64,000 nucleotides of DNA from Silanimonas sp. (GTDB lineage: Bacteria > Pseudomonadota > Gammaproteobacteria > Xanthomonadales > Xanthomonadaceae). Of this stretch, positions 46,101 to 64,000 are shown piece after piece (the first letter of the stretch is position 1; each line of letters starts with the position of its first letter). The notes beneath the pieces were generated by a model, which saw only the letters and a list, made by a program, of their open reading frames with translations, did no database searches and was not told the DNA's origin. Made by a program: the position numbers and the translations under genes. The DNA lies in the NCBI RefSeq assembly GCF_027531545.1, contig NZ_JAPZSC010000006.1, forward strand, positions 1-64,000. Reading direction: 5' to 3'.

Positions 46101-48452
46101 ATGAATCCTTCTTCGACCCTCCGCCGCCTGCCCCTGGCTGCCGCCCTGCTGGCGCTGCCGGTCCTCGCGCAGGCCCAGAGCCTCTCGGCCACCGGTGCCG
46201 CGTCGCCGTCGACCAACCTCAATCCCGGTGACTGGGTGCTGGTCACCGTGAACACCACCAAGGCTGGCAACCCGACGAGCACGGGCATCACCGTCCAGGC
46301 CGACCTGAGCGGCTTACTGCGTAGCACCGCCCAGGATCTCAACGACGCCGGGCAGTATGGCGATGCCGTGGCTGGCGACGGCGTGTTCACCTATCGCGAG
46401 AACATCGCAAGCGCCGCCACGCTGGGCACCAAGACGATTGTCGCGACGGTTCGCGATGCGCAGGGCCGCAGCACCACGGCCACCTTCACAGCCACGCTGG
46501 GTGCCTCCGGCTCTGGCGGCGGGACGACTACGCAGCCGGCCTCCACGGTGGCGTTGTCGGCCCTCGGTTCCGCTTCGCCGACGTCGGTCGCGCCGGGCGG
46601 CACCACGCTGGTGACCGCGCGAGTCACCGCGGCCACCAATCCGGCCAGCACGAGCATCGGCGTCACCGCGAACCTTTCCGCGCTGGGTGGCAGCAAAAGC
46701 CAGCGTCTTCGCGACAACGGCCTGAACGGTGACGCGGTCGCCGGCGACGGCATCTACAGCTTCCGGCAGACCGTCGGCGGCAGTATCACCACCGGCAGCA
46801 AGACCGTGCGCGTGGCGGCGAATGATGCCCAAGGCCGCTCGGCGTTCTCATCGACCACCGTCACCGTCGCCACGGCCGAAACCAGCGTGTCGCCCTTCGG
46901 TTCCGCTTCGGCCAGCCCGAGCAGCCTGCTGGCGGGCGAGTCGAGCCTGCTGACGGTGCGGGTGACGGCCGGCACCGGTCCGGCCAGCACCGGGCTCACG
47001 GTGACGAGCGATCTGTCGAGCCTCGGCCTCGGCGCCGCCCAGGCCTTCAACGACGCCGGCCAGAACGGCGACGCCGCCGCCGGTGACGGCACCTACAGCT
47101 TCCGCGCCACGGTGCCGGGCGCGGCCTCGGCGGGCACGCGCACGCTGTCGGCGCGTATCGCCGACGCCCAGGGCCGCAGCAGCACCGCCGGCTATACGAT
47201 GACCGTGAACGCCGCGCCGGCGCAGACGGAGCCGCCCGTCACTTCGGCGGGTGCCCCGCAGGCCTGTGCGAACTTCTACACAGCCGGCTTCGCGCTGCCG
47301 CAGGGCCAGCTGGTCTCGACGGTGCCGGCGCTCGGCAAGCCGGTGAAGGGCACCTCCTGGCGCGACCCGGTGCACGGCACCTGCGGCATCCGCGTGACCG
47401 ACCATGCCGTGGAAGCGCCGTCGGGCATGGCGCGTCACGACTACTCGCGTCGCCAGGCCTTCAACGCCGACAACAGCTACGTGCTGGTGCAAGCGACGAA
47501 TGGTTTCTGGCATCTCTACGACGCCAACACGATGGCCTTCATCCGCACGCTGAGCGGTCCGGCCGGTGACGCCGAGATCCAGTGGCACCCGACCAATCCG
47601 AAGACGCTGTACTACTTCGACACCAATGGCGGCATGACGCTGCGCCAGCTCAACGTCGACACCAACACCTCGACGAGCGCCGCGAGCTTCGCCGGCAAGT
47701 TGCCCTGGGCCGATGCCGCCCGCGTCTGGACGAAATCCGAGGGTTCGCCCTCGGCGGACGGCCGCTACTGGTGCCTGATGGCTGAGACCAGCAGCTTCGC
47801 GATCCGTGGCGTCATCGTGTACGACCTGCAGACGCAGACGGTGGTGGGTTCGCGTTCGCTGAGCGCTCGCCCCGACCACACCGGCATGTCGGCCTCGGGT
47901 CGCTGGTGCGTGGTGTCGCACCTGGCCGGCAGTGGCGGCACGGTGGCTTGGGACCGCACGTTCACCACGTCGCGCCAGCTGCACACCACCTCGGAGCACT
48001 CGGACCTCGCGCTGAACGCCGCCGGGCAGGACGTGTACGTCGCCGTCGACTACCAGGCGAACGCCGGTGACTTCTTCATGTTCAACATCGACACCAACAC
48101 CCGCACCAACCTGTTCCCGACCTACCTCTCGGGCACGGCGACGGCCTACCACGTCTCGGGCCAGGCCTTCGCCAAGCCGGGCTGGGTGCTGATGTCGACC
48201 TACGGCTCGTCGGGTGCCAACCAGTGGCTGCACAACAAGCTGTTCGCGGTGGAACTCAAGTCGGGTGGCCGCATCCTCAACATCGGCCACCACCAGAGCC
48301 GCCTGAGCGGTTACTGGACTGAGCCGCAGGCGACGGTGAGCCGCGACTTCACCCGCGTGATCTGGGCCTCGAACTTCGGTACGACCTCGAGCACCGACAT
48401 CGACGCCTACATGATGTACCTGCCGCCGAGCGCCATCCCGGCCGCGCAGTAA
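46101..48452 (+). CDS. Exported protein: three tandem beta-domains plus a C-terminal propeller-like region
   Basis: A 783-residue protein with a signal peptide (PLAAALLALPVLAQAQ). Three repeats of about 110 residues each carry a NDxGxxGDAxAGDGxYsF motif, at about 80-97, 204-221 and 316-333, an Asp/Gly loop likely to bind calcium in Ig-like or 'choice-of-anchor X' type domains. Residues about 388-783 form repeated WHPTNPKTLYYFD-, GMSASGRWCVVSH- and SRDFTRVIWASNF-type strands that suggest a beta-propeller resembling oligogalacturonate-lyase-like folds. It is probably secreted or cell-surface and may bind or cut a polysaccharide (inference). No anchor or sortase signal is visible. The ATG at 46101 follows a GGAG site. 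Confidence 0.75.
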   Translation: MNPSSTLRRLPLAAALLALPVLAQAQSLSATGAASPSTNLNPGDWVLVTVNTTKAGNPTSTGITVQADLSGLLRSTAQDLNDAGQYGDAVAGDGVFTYRENIASAATLGTKTIVATVRDAQGRSTTATFTATLGASGSGGGTTTQPASTVALSALGSASPTSVAPGGTTLVTARVTAATNPASTSIGVTANLSALGGSKSQRLRDNGLNGDAVAGDGIYSFRQTVGGSITTGSKTVRVAANDAQGRSAFSSTTVTVATAETSVSPFGSASASPSSLLAGESSLLTVRVTAGTGPASTGLTVTSDLSSLGLGAAQAFNDAGQNGDAAAGDGTYSFRATVPGAASAGTRTLSARIADAQGRSSTAGYTMTVNAAPAQTEPPVTSAGAPQACANFYTAGFALPQGQLVSTVPALGKPVKGTSWRDPVHGTCGIRVTDHAVEAPSGMARHDYSRRQAFNADNSYVLVQATNGFWHLYDANTMAFIRTLSGPAGDAEIQWHPTNPKTLYYFDTNGGMTLRQLNVDTNTSTSAASFAGKLPWADAARVWTKSEGSPSADGRYWCLMAETSSFAIRGVIVYDLQTQTVVGSRSLSARPDHTGMSASGRWCVVSHLAGSGGTVAWDRTFTTSRQLHTTSEHSDLALNAAGQDVYVAVDYQANAGDFFMFNIDTNTRTNLFPTYLSGTATAYHVSGQAFAKPGWVLMSTYGSSGANQWLHNKLFAVELKSGGRILNIGHHQSRLSGYWTEPQATVSRDFTRVIWASNFGTTSSTDIDAYMMYLPPSAIPAAQ

Positions 48453-48479
48453 TCCAGCGACATCCATGGATGGGGGGGC

Positions 48480-48512
48480 GGCGGCGTGGCAACACGTCGC
48501 CGTTTTCTTTTT
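48480..48512 (+). terminator. Rho-independent terminator
   Basis: GGCGGCGTG and CACGTCGCC (one G-U pair) form a 9-bp stem with a GCAA loop, followed by TTTTCTTTTT. It ends the exported-protein gene before the converging glycan locus. Confidence 0.85.
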
Positions 48513-48523
48513 CGGCCTGACGC

Positions 48524-48910
48524 TCAGTCGCGGCCGATGCGGAAGGCCAGGACGCCAGGCCAGAGACGGTGCACGCCCAGCCCGAGCGCGATGCCGAGCG
48601 CGTTGCGGAGCATGTCGCCGAGGTCGGCGTAGCGGCCGGGCACCAGCATCTGCAAGCCTTCGGTGGCGGCGGCCACCACGAGGCCGCACAAGGCGACGAC
48701 TGCGAGGCGCCGTCCACGCGGCCAGTCCCGTGCCAGCAGGTCTTCCGCCCAGAGCAGGGCAAGCAGCGCGAAGCCCGGCACGTGCGCGAGGTTGAACACC
48801 ACCTGCAGGCCGGGATCCTGCCGCATCGGCATCAGCAGCACCGCGAAGCCGACGATCGAGACGACGATGGCGAGACGATCGAGGCGTCGCCGCCCGGGGC
48901 CGGGCCTCAC
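48524..48910 (-). CDS. VanZ-like membrane protein
   Basis: A 128-residue protein with four predicted helices. The segment NLAHVPGFALLALLW and the later ATEGLQMLVPGRYADLGDMLRNALGIALG match VanZ-like proteins. These are common at the end of exopolysaccharide and exosortase loci, with no known biochemical activity. It overlaps the preceding gene by ATGA and is the last gene of the long minus-strand unit. Confidence 0.85.
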   Translation of the reverse strand: MRPGPGRRRLDRLAIVVSIVGFAVLLMPMRQDPGLQVVFNLAHVPGFALLALLWAEDLLARDWPRGRRLAVVALCGLVVAAATEGLQMLVPGRYADLGDMLRNALGIALGLGVHRLWPGVLAFRIGRD

Positions 48911-50559
48911 GGGGCCGCGTCGCGGCGCGTGTCCCGAGTCGGCGCCAGGTACTTCGCGTCGAGCAGCTCGAGCCGCCCGGCTTGCGCGTAGGTGTGGCAG
49001 CCGCGCAAGGCCGGCGCCCAGTCGGGGTTGAGGGTGGCCAGCGGCCGTTCCTCGTACACCTCGGGATCGAGCCGTCGCACCTCGTTGAAGACGATGCGGT
49101 GGCCGTATTCGGCGGCGCAGTCCTGGCTCGGGCGGACCAACCGTCCCTCATGCATGAACAGCGGCCCGGCCGGGCGGGCGCTGCGCACGTCCGAGACGAC
49201 GGGGTTTTGGCGATGCGGCGTCCACGGGCCGAGCGGCGTGTCGGCATGGAACAGGAAGAGCTCGTTGAACTCGCGTCCGCCGTCGTCGAAGGGCGTTTCC
49301 GCCACGCAGGCGAACAGCCACCAGCGGCCGTCCTGCTGCCAAAGGGTTCCATCGACGGCGCGCCAGCCATCGAGCAGGGTGGCGACGGGGTGCCAGCCTT
49401 CGGGGAAGCGTTCGGCGCGGAACGCCTCGATCCGCCGCGATTGCGCGCACTCGACGAGCAGGTGCGGCTCACCCACATGCTGGAAGAGGAACGGATACGA
49501 CAGGTGGTGGGGCCCGGCCATCACCACGCGGTGCGGGCTGGGATGGCCATCGGCATCGACGGTGACGGCATGGATCTCGCCGATGGAGCGTTCGTAGTCG
49601 TAGGCCTCGAAGAGCACGTGGTCGACGCCGTCGTGGTTCACCGGGAACGGGTCCGCCCAGAACCAGCCGCGCGGCGGCGTCCATCGCGTGAAGTCCTCGG
49701 CGCGCGGCGCCGCCGGGTCGAGGGCCGTGCTCGAGCGACGGGCGGCCAGTGTCCAGCGTTCGCGGCGCCCGAGTCGTGGGGCGTGACGCCACAGGCTGCG
49801 GCCGAGGAGCCTGGCGCAAAGGCCCAGCGTGGCAAAGGTTCCAGGCGCGCGCGCGAGTTCGACCGGTTCGGCCGCGGAAGGCTGGCCCTGCTGCAGTCGT
49901 CGCAGCGCACGCAGCAGTTTCGCCGGCGCCTTCTGCAACTGGTAGGCGGTGTTGCGGGCGAAGCTGAGCTGCGCGATCGAGACGACGGCCGGGTCCAGCA
50001 GCAGCCCGTGCCCGGTGCGGTCGTCGTGCACCGGAAAGCCGGAGGGCGCCTCGGTGTCACCACGCAGGAACGCCGGCAGCAAGTGCATCAGCCCCCACGA
50101 GGGCTTGCAGGCTTCCGAGGGGATCGACCATGCGGCGCGGCGCGCCAGCGGCCAGAGGTCGATACGCGCCGGGGAATGGCCGATCGACAGGACGACGTCC
50201 GGCGTGAAGCCGGCCACCGCGGCGCACAGGGCATCGGCCGTGCCGGGGGCGGGTGCCTCGGCCAGTCGGGGCGCCAGCGCGCGCGGGGCCATGATGGGCC
50301 GGAGCTCACCGAGCAGTCGGCGGTCGAGCGCGTGGTAAGCGCGCCAGGCGAGGCTGCCGTGGCGACGTGCGGGCGCATCGGCGTCGCGCAGCACCTGCAC
50401 GTCGAGGAAGTCCGCCTGCAGCAGCGCGGCCAGCGCTTCGTCCAGCCATGCCGGCAGACGCGTACAAGCCAGAACCACGCTCACCCGCAGCCGCGGAAGG
50501 CCGGGCTGCATCGCGTGGAGCGGGGAAGGAGGGGCGGCGGATCCTGCCGTCAACGACAT
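48907..50559 (-). CDS. GINT1-like glycan locus protein (formyltransferase-like N-terminus, GH43-like C-terminus)
   Basis: A 550-residue protein. The N-terminal part (about 22-240) resembles a formyltransferase-type alpha/beta fold. From about residue 275 it has a five-bladed GH43-like pattern: WFWADPFPVNHDG, VLFEAYDYERSIGEI, LSYPFLFQHVGEPHLLVE, DGTLWQQDGRWWLFA. This combination is annotated in databases as the N-terminal domain of glucosamine inositolphosphorylceramide transferase, but bacterial members sit in exopolysaccharide clusters. A role in modifying or transferring to a sugar is inferred. It is 55 bp after the hydrolase genes and coupled to the vanZ-like gene. Confidence 0.7.
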   Translation of the reverse strand: MSLTAGSAAPPSPLHAMQPGLPRLRVSVVLACTRLPAWLDEALAALLQADFLDVQVLRDADAPARRHGSLAWRAYHALDRRLLGELRPIMAPRALAPRLAEAPAPGTADALCAAVAGFTPDVVLSIGHSPARIDLWPLARRAAWSIPSEACKPSWGLMHLLPAFLRGDTEAPSGFPVHDDRTGHGLLLDPAVVSIAQLSFARNTAYQLQKAPAKLLRALRRLQQGQPSAAEPVELARAPGTFATLGLCARLLGRSLWRHAPRLGRRERWTLAARRSSTALDPAAPRAEDFTRWTPPRGWFWADPFPVNHDGVDHVLFEAYDYERSIGEIHAVTVDADGHPSPHRVVMAGPHHLSYPFLFQHVGEPHLLVECAQSRRIEAFRAERFPEGWHPVATLLDGWRAVDGTLWQQDGRWWLFACVAETPFDDGGREFNELFLFHADTPLGPWTPHRQNPVVSDVRSARPAGPLFMHEGRLVRPSQDCAAEYGHRIVFNEVRRLDPEVYEERPLATLNPDWAPALRGCHTYAQAGRLELLDAKYLAPTRDTRRDAAP

Positions 50560-50614
50560 GCGTCCATGTCCTTGTTGGGGCCTCGCTTTGGGCCGTTACC
50601 GAAGGTTCCGGGAG

Positions 50615-51418
50615 TCATGCCGGCGCTCCGAAGCGTTCGCCCAGCCATCTTCCTACGCGTTCGACCAAGCGTTCGCGGTCGTCGGGTCGGAAGAACAAAT
50701 GGTCGCAGTCTCGCCAGTATTCGAAATGGATCTGCGGGCTGCGCGATGCAGGGCCGTACCCCGCATAGAACTGGTGAGGGTGGGTGAAGTAGCTCGCCGC
50801 ACCGCCCGTGAACAGTATGAAGAGCTCGGTGCCACGGCCGACGAGATGTTCAAGTTCCGCTCGTTCCGCCCCTTGCCGTGGCCACTCACGGAGCTGGTCG
50901 TCGGTGGGTACGGGCGGGCTGACACGGCGGGCCAGCCGGCGCCTGACGATGTCGATCAAGCCCGAGACGCCGCGGCGGAGAAGCAACTGTGCCTGGCCAA
51001 GGCGGAAGCCCGGCGCGGTCGACCGGGCGAGCGGGTCGAGCAGGAGCAGGCCAGCGACGCGCGACTCTCGCTGCGCCAGCGCCCATGCGACATCGGCCGC
51101 GCTGCAGACCCCGCCGACCACGAATCGATCGCAGCCGGTCTCGCGCTGCAGCGCGTCGAGCACCTCGCTGAGCGCCTCGACTTGAGGCCGCCGTGCTGGG
51201 GCGATGTGGTCGGCGATGCCGGGCTGGTCGATGCGAAGCGTAGGGAATCCGAGCGCGGCGAAGCGCCGCGCCGCGTGGACATGCAGGCGGAACGGTCCGG
51301 CGCGGCGGATGGCACCGGCGTTAAGCAGCAGTACCGCGGTCTTGCCGCGGCGGGTCGGTTCGACAAGGATGCCAAGGTCGGCATCGCCCTCAGTGAGGCG
51401 GAAGGCGCGTTCGATCAT
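50615..51418 (-). CDS. Alpha/beta-hydrolase-fold protein, exosortase-A hydrolase 1-like
   Basis: A 267-residue alpha/beta-hydrolase. The oxyanion segment is LLLNAGAIRRAGPFRLHV, and the nucleophile elbow is VGGVCSAADVAWALA, so Cys105 takes the place of the usual serine. A late His is seen in DCDHLFFRPDD. This matches the hydrolase-1 group found with exosortase-A and polysaccharide loci. The start at 51418 overlaps the previous gene by ATGA. In this operon it may release or transfer the megasynthase product (inference). No exosortase gene is in the window. Confidence 0.7.
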   Translation of the reverse strand: MIERAFRLTEGDADLGILVEPTRRGKTAVLLLNAGAIRRAGPFRLHVHAARRFAALGFPTLRIDQPGIADHIAPARRPQVEALSEVLDALQRETGCDRFVVGGVCSAADVAWALAQRESRVAGLLLLDPLARSTAPGFRLGQAQLLLRRGVSGLIDIVRRRLARRVSPPVPTDDQLREWPRQGAERAELEHLVGRGTELFILFTGGAASYFTHPHQFYAGYGPASRSPQIHFEYWRDCDHLFFRPDDRERLVERVGRWLGERFGAPA

Positions 51419-52166
51419 GCGCCCTCCCTTGCGGGGGCACGAAGCCGCTCGGCTAGCGCAGTGGCGACGGCCGCAATGGCCGCGAGGGGCACGCTGCCTT
51501 GGAGGTCGATCTGGCCTACCCAGTCGGACAGTGGGTCGGGGAGAGCGAGGTCCGCAGGCCCGCAACGACTTGGCACATCGACACGCACGGCCGGTTCGCC
51601 GCGGCGCTTGAAGATGCCAAGCTCCAGCGCGAATTCCTCGTGAACGCGATGGCCCATCAGCATGCCCGACTCCGGCGCACGATCGCGGCGGAGGAAGGGG
51701 AATCGACGGCGGCTGTTGCGCTCGATCGTGTCGCGTTCGCGCAGTTCCGCCAGGTGCTCCAAGCCGCTGTCGACGCCTTGCCAAGCGCACCATGGCAGCC
51801 GATGGCGTTCCGCCAGCATCTCGGCGAGCAGGGCGCCGGCCCGCACACCGACAAGGGTGATTCGGGTGGGCTCGTACTCGCGCAACACTGCCAGCATGGC
51901 TTCCGCGTCATCGAGGGCGCGGCTCGGGAGGAACTCGGCGTCGTCTCCTGAGGATTCACCGCTGCCTCGATAGTCGAAACGCAGCACACGGACGCCACGG
52001 GTTGCCAGTGCGTCGGCAAGCAGCGCGAATAGGCGATAGCTGCGTTGCCACTCGTGGAAGAACGGTGGCAACAGCAGCGCGGCTGTCTCAGCTCTTGGCG
52101 CATCGCAGAGCATGCCGTGGACCCAGCCGCGGCCCACGGGGCGCTGCACGGCCCGCGCGCTCGCGC

Positions 52167-52170
<4 letters not shown>
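51415..52170 (-). CDS. Alpha/beta-hydrolase-fold protein, exosortase-A hydrolase 2-like, lacking a serine nucleophile
   Basis: A 251-residue alpha/beta-hydrolase-fold protein. The oxyanion region LLLPPFFHEWQRSYR and the strand LRFDYRGSGESSG are typical, but the nucleophile elbow reads LVGVRAGALLAE, with Arg110 where GxSxG requires serine. It therefore should not act as an ordinary esterase or thioesterase. It resembles the hydrolase-2 group of exosortase-A loci, always paired with hydrolase 1. Start and stop both overlap the neighbouring genes by ATGA, so megasynthase, this protein and the next are translated together. Confidence 0.7.
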
Positions 52171-61790
<9,620 letters not shown>

Positions 61791-61855
61791 GCTCGCTCTC
61801 CCGGTGCCGTCTGACTCACGCCGACCCCCGCGATCGGCGGCGGTGGGCTATCCCT

Positions 61856-62863
61856 TCATTGGCCGTAGAACGCCCGATACCACTCGACGAAGCGCTTCAC
61901 CCCGATTTCGACCGGCGTCTCCGGGGCGTAGCCGGTGTCCCGCATCAGCGCCGAGACTTCGGCTTCCGTGTCGGGCACGTCGCCGGGCTGCAGCGGCAGC
62001 AGGTTCTTCGTCGCGGTCTTGCCGGTCGCTTCTTCGATCAGCTCGATGTAGCGGGAGAGCTGCACCGGCGTGTGGTTGCCGATGTTGTAGACGCGGTAGG
62101 GCGCGGCGCTGGTGGCCGGGGTCGGGGCCAGCGGATCGAAGCCGGCATCCGGCCCCGGAACGCGGTCCAGCGTGCGGATGACGCCCTCGACGATGTCGTC
62201 GATGTAGGTGAAATCCCGCGTGTGCTTGCCGAAGTTGAAGACGTCGATCGGCTCGCCGGCGAGGATCTTCTTCGTGAACAGGAACAGCGCCATATCCGGT
62301 CGGCCCCACGGGCCATAGACCGTGAAGAAGCGCAGGCCGGTCGTCGGCAGCCGGAACAGATGGCTGTAGGTGTGCGCCATCAGCTCATTGGCCTTCTTGC
62401 TGGCGGCGTAGAGGCTGACGGGGTGGTCGACGCTGTCCTCGACCGCGAACGGCAGCTTGCGGTTGCTGCCATAGACCGAGCTCGACGAGGCGTAGACGAG
62501 GTGCTCGACGCCCTTGTGGCGGCAGGCTTCCAGCACGTTCAGGAAGCCCACGATGTTGGCGTCGATGTAGGCGCGCGGGTTCTCCAGCGAGTAGCGCACA
62601 CCGGCCTGGGCCGCGAGGTTGACGACCCGCTGCGGCTTGAAGGCGTCGAACGCGGCGTCGAGGGCCTCGCGGTCCTCCAGCGAGGCCTTCACGAACGAGA
62701 AGCCGGCACGCGGCGTCAGCCGGTCGAGCCGGGCCTGCTTCAGGCGGACGTCGTAGTAGTCGTTGAGGTTGTCGTAGCCGAGGACCTCGTCGCCGCGGTC
62801 CAGCAGGCGATGGGCCAGCGTCGAGCCGATGAAGCCGGCAGCGCCGGTGATGAGGACACGCAT
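61856..62863 (-). CDS. NAD-dependent epimerase, UDP-glucuronate 4-epimerase-like
   Basis: A 335-residue extended short-chain dehydrogenase. It has the Rossmann motif [15 protein letters not shown], the [13 protein letters not shown] segment typical of UDP-glucuronate 4-epimerases, SSSSVYG, and the catalytic Tyr-Lys in YAASKKAN. It would make UDP-galacturonate from UDP-glucuronate for a capsule or exopolysaccharide. The ATG at 62863 follows a GGAG site. It lies 65 bp upstream of the megasynthase on the same strand, linking that gene to glycan precursor supply. Confidence 0.88.
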   Translation of the reverse strand: MRVLITGAAGFIGSTLAHRLLDRGDEVLGYDNLNDYYDVRLKQARLDRLTPRAGFSFVKASLEDREALDAAFDAFKPQRVVNLAAQAGVRYSLENPRAYIDANIVGFLNVLEACRHKGVEHLVYASSSSVYGSNRKLPFAVEDSVDHPVSLYAASKKANELMAHTYSHLFRLPTTGLRFFTVYGPWGRPDMALFLFTKKILAGEPIDVFNFGKHTRDFTYIDDIVEGVIRTLDRVPGPDAGFDPLAPTPATSAAPYRVYNIGNHTPVQLSRYIELIEEATGKTATKNLLPLQPGDVPDTEAEVSALMRDTGYAPETPVEIGVKRFVEWYRAFYGQ

Positions 62864-63003
62864 CGGGAACTCCAAGAGGCCGCGTCATGCGGCCCGGAAG
62901 GGGGGATTCATCCAGTCTTGACACGATACCGCGCCCGGCTGGATTTTTGACTACTCCATCACACTTTTTGACAAGCCCGCGGCCGAGGAGGGCCCGGGCT
63001 GCC

Positions 63004-64000
<997 letters not shown>

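Noticed and set aside
46848-49478. An 876-codon open frame on the minus strand crossing several genes
   Set aside because: It runs across the exported-protein gene, a terminator, the vanZ-like gene and the GINT1-like gene in a shadow frame, with low-complexity Arg/Ala/Gly content.

Overview
The window reads as chromosome from a GC-rich gammaproteobacterium, most likely of the Lysobacteraceae (Xanthomonadaceae). The evidence is the dense GC-rich coding, the form of rne, rluC and nfuA, a zinc-ribbon-less 41-residue L36, the aguA/aguB agmatine pair and a proBA operon of that style. I cannot fix the genus.

Region 1 (about 0.2-21.5 kb) is an integrative island inserted next to a ynfA-like gene. 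Its left half carries a plasmid/ICE-type module: a DUF932 protein, an XRE regulator, a J-domain protein, a small membrane protein, a lipoprotein, a YqaJ nuclease and a Gp3-like Cys-cluster protein. The centre is a defence block. It holds a three-gene minus-strand CBASS operon (CD-NTase, E2-like protein with a SEC-C-type zinc motif, and a two-helix membrane SAVED effector) and a plus-strand type I restriction-modification locus (hsdM, hsdS, hsdR). A small membrane protein and an AbiGi-like protein sit between hsdS and hsdR. The right end has a short MobA/MobL relaxase, an AlpA-type HTH protein and a P4-type tyrosine integrase. No tRNA and no convincing att repeats were found, so the borders are approximate.

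Region 2 (21.6-48.5 kb) is core chromosome. It contains two membrane proteins, a GacA/UvrY-like response regulator, rne, rluC, a pterin dehydratase, nfuA, two monohaem cytochromes c, a three-gene RND efflux operon (one adaptor, two pumps), proBA, a TraB-family protein, aguB, aguA, rpmJ and a 783-residue exported repeat/propeller protein behind a long, structured leader.

Region 3 (48.5-64 kb) is a minus-strand exopolysaccharide-type locus. Reading in its transcription direction it has a nucleotide-sugar dehydrogenase (cut by the window end), a UDP-glucuronate 4-epimerase-like enzyme, a 3207-residue NRPS-PKS megasynthase, two translationally coupled alpha/beta-hydrolase-fold proteins resembling exosortase-A-associated hydrolases, a GINT1/GH43-like protein and a VanZ-like membrane protein. 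The megasynthase order is A-T-KS-AT-T-aminotransferase-C-A-T. By reading the specificity positions I infer proline for the first A domain (DVQLIAHVVK), malonyl-CoA for the AT (HAFHS), and glycine for the second A domain (DILQLGMVWK). The predicted bound product is a proline-derived beta-amino acid joined to glycine. There is no thioesterase domain, and the downstream hydrolase-fold proteins lack a normal serine nucleophile. Together with the polysaccharide neighbours this suggests the product may decorate a surface glycan. It is the most unusual system in the window, followed by the E2-containing CBASS.
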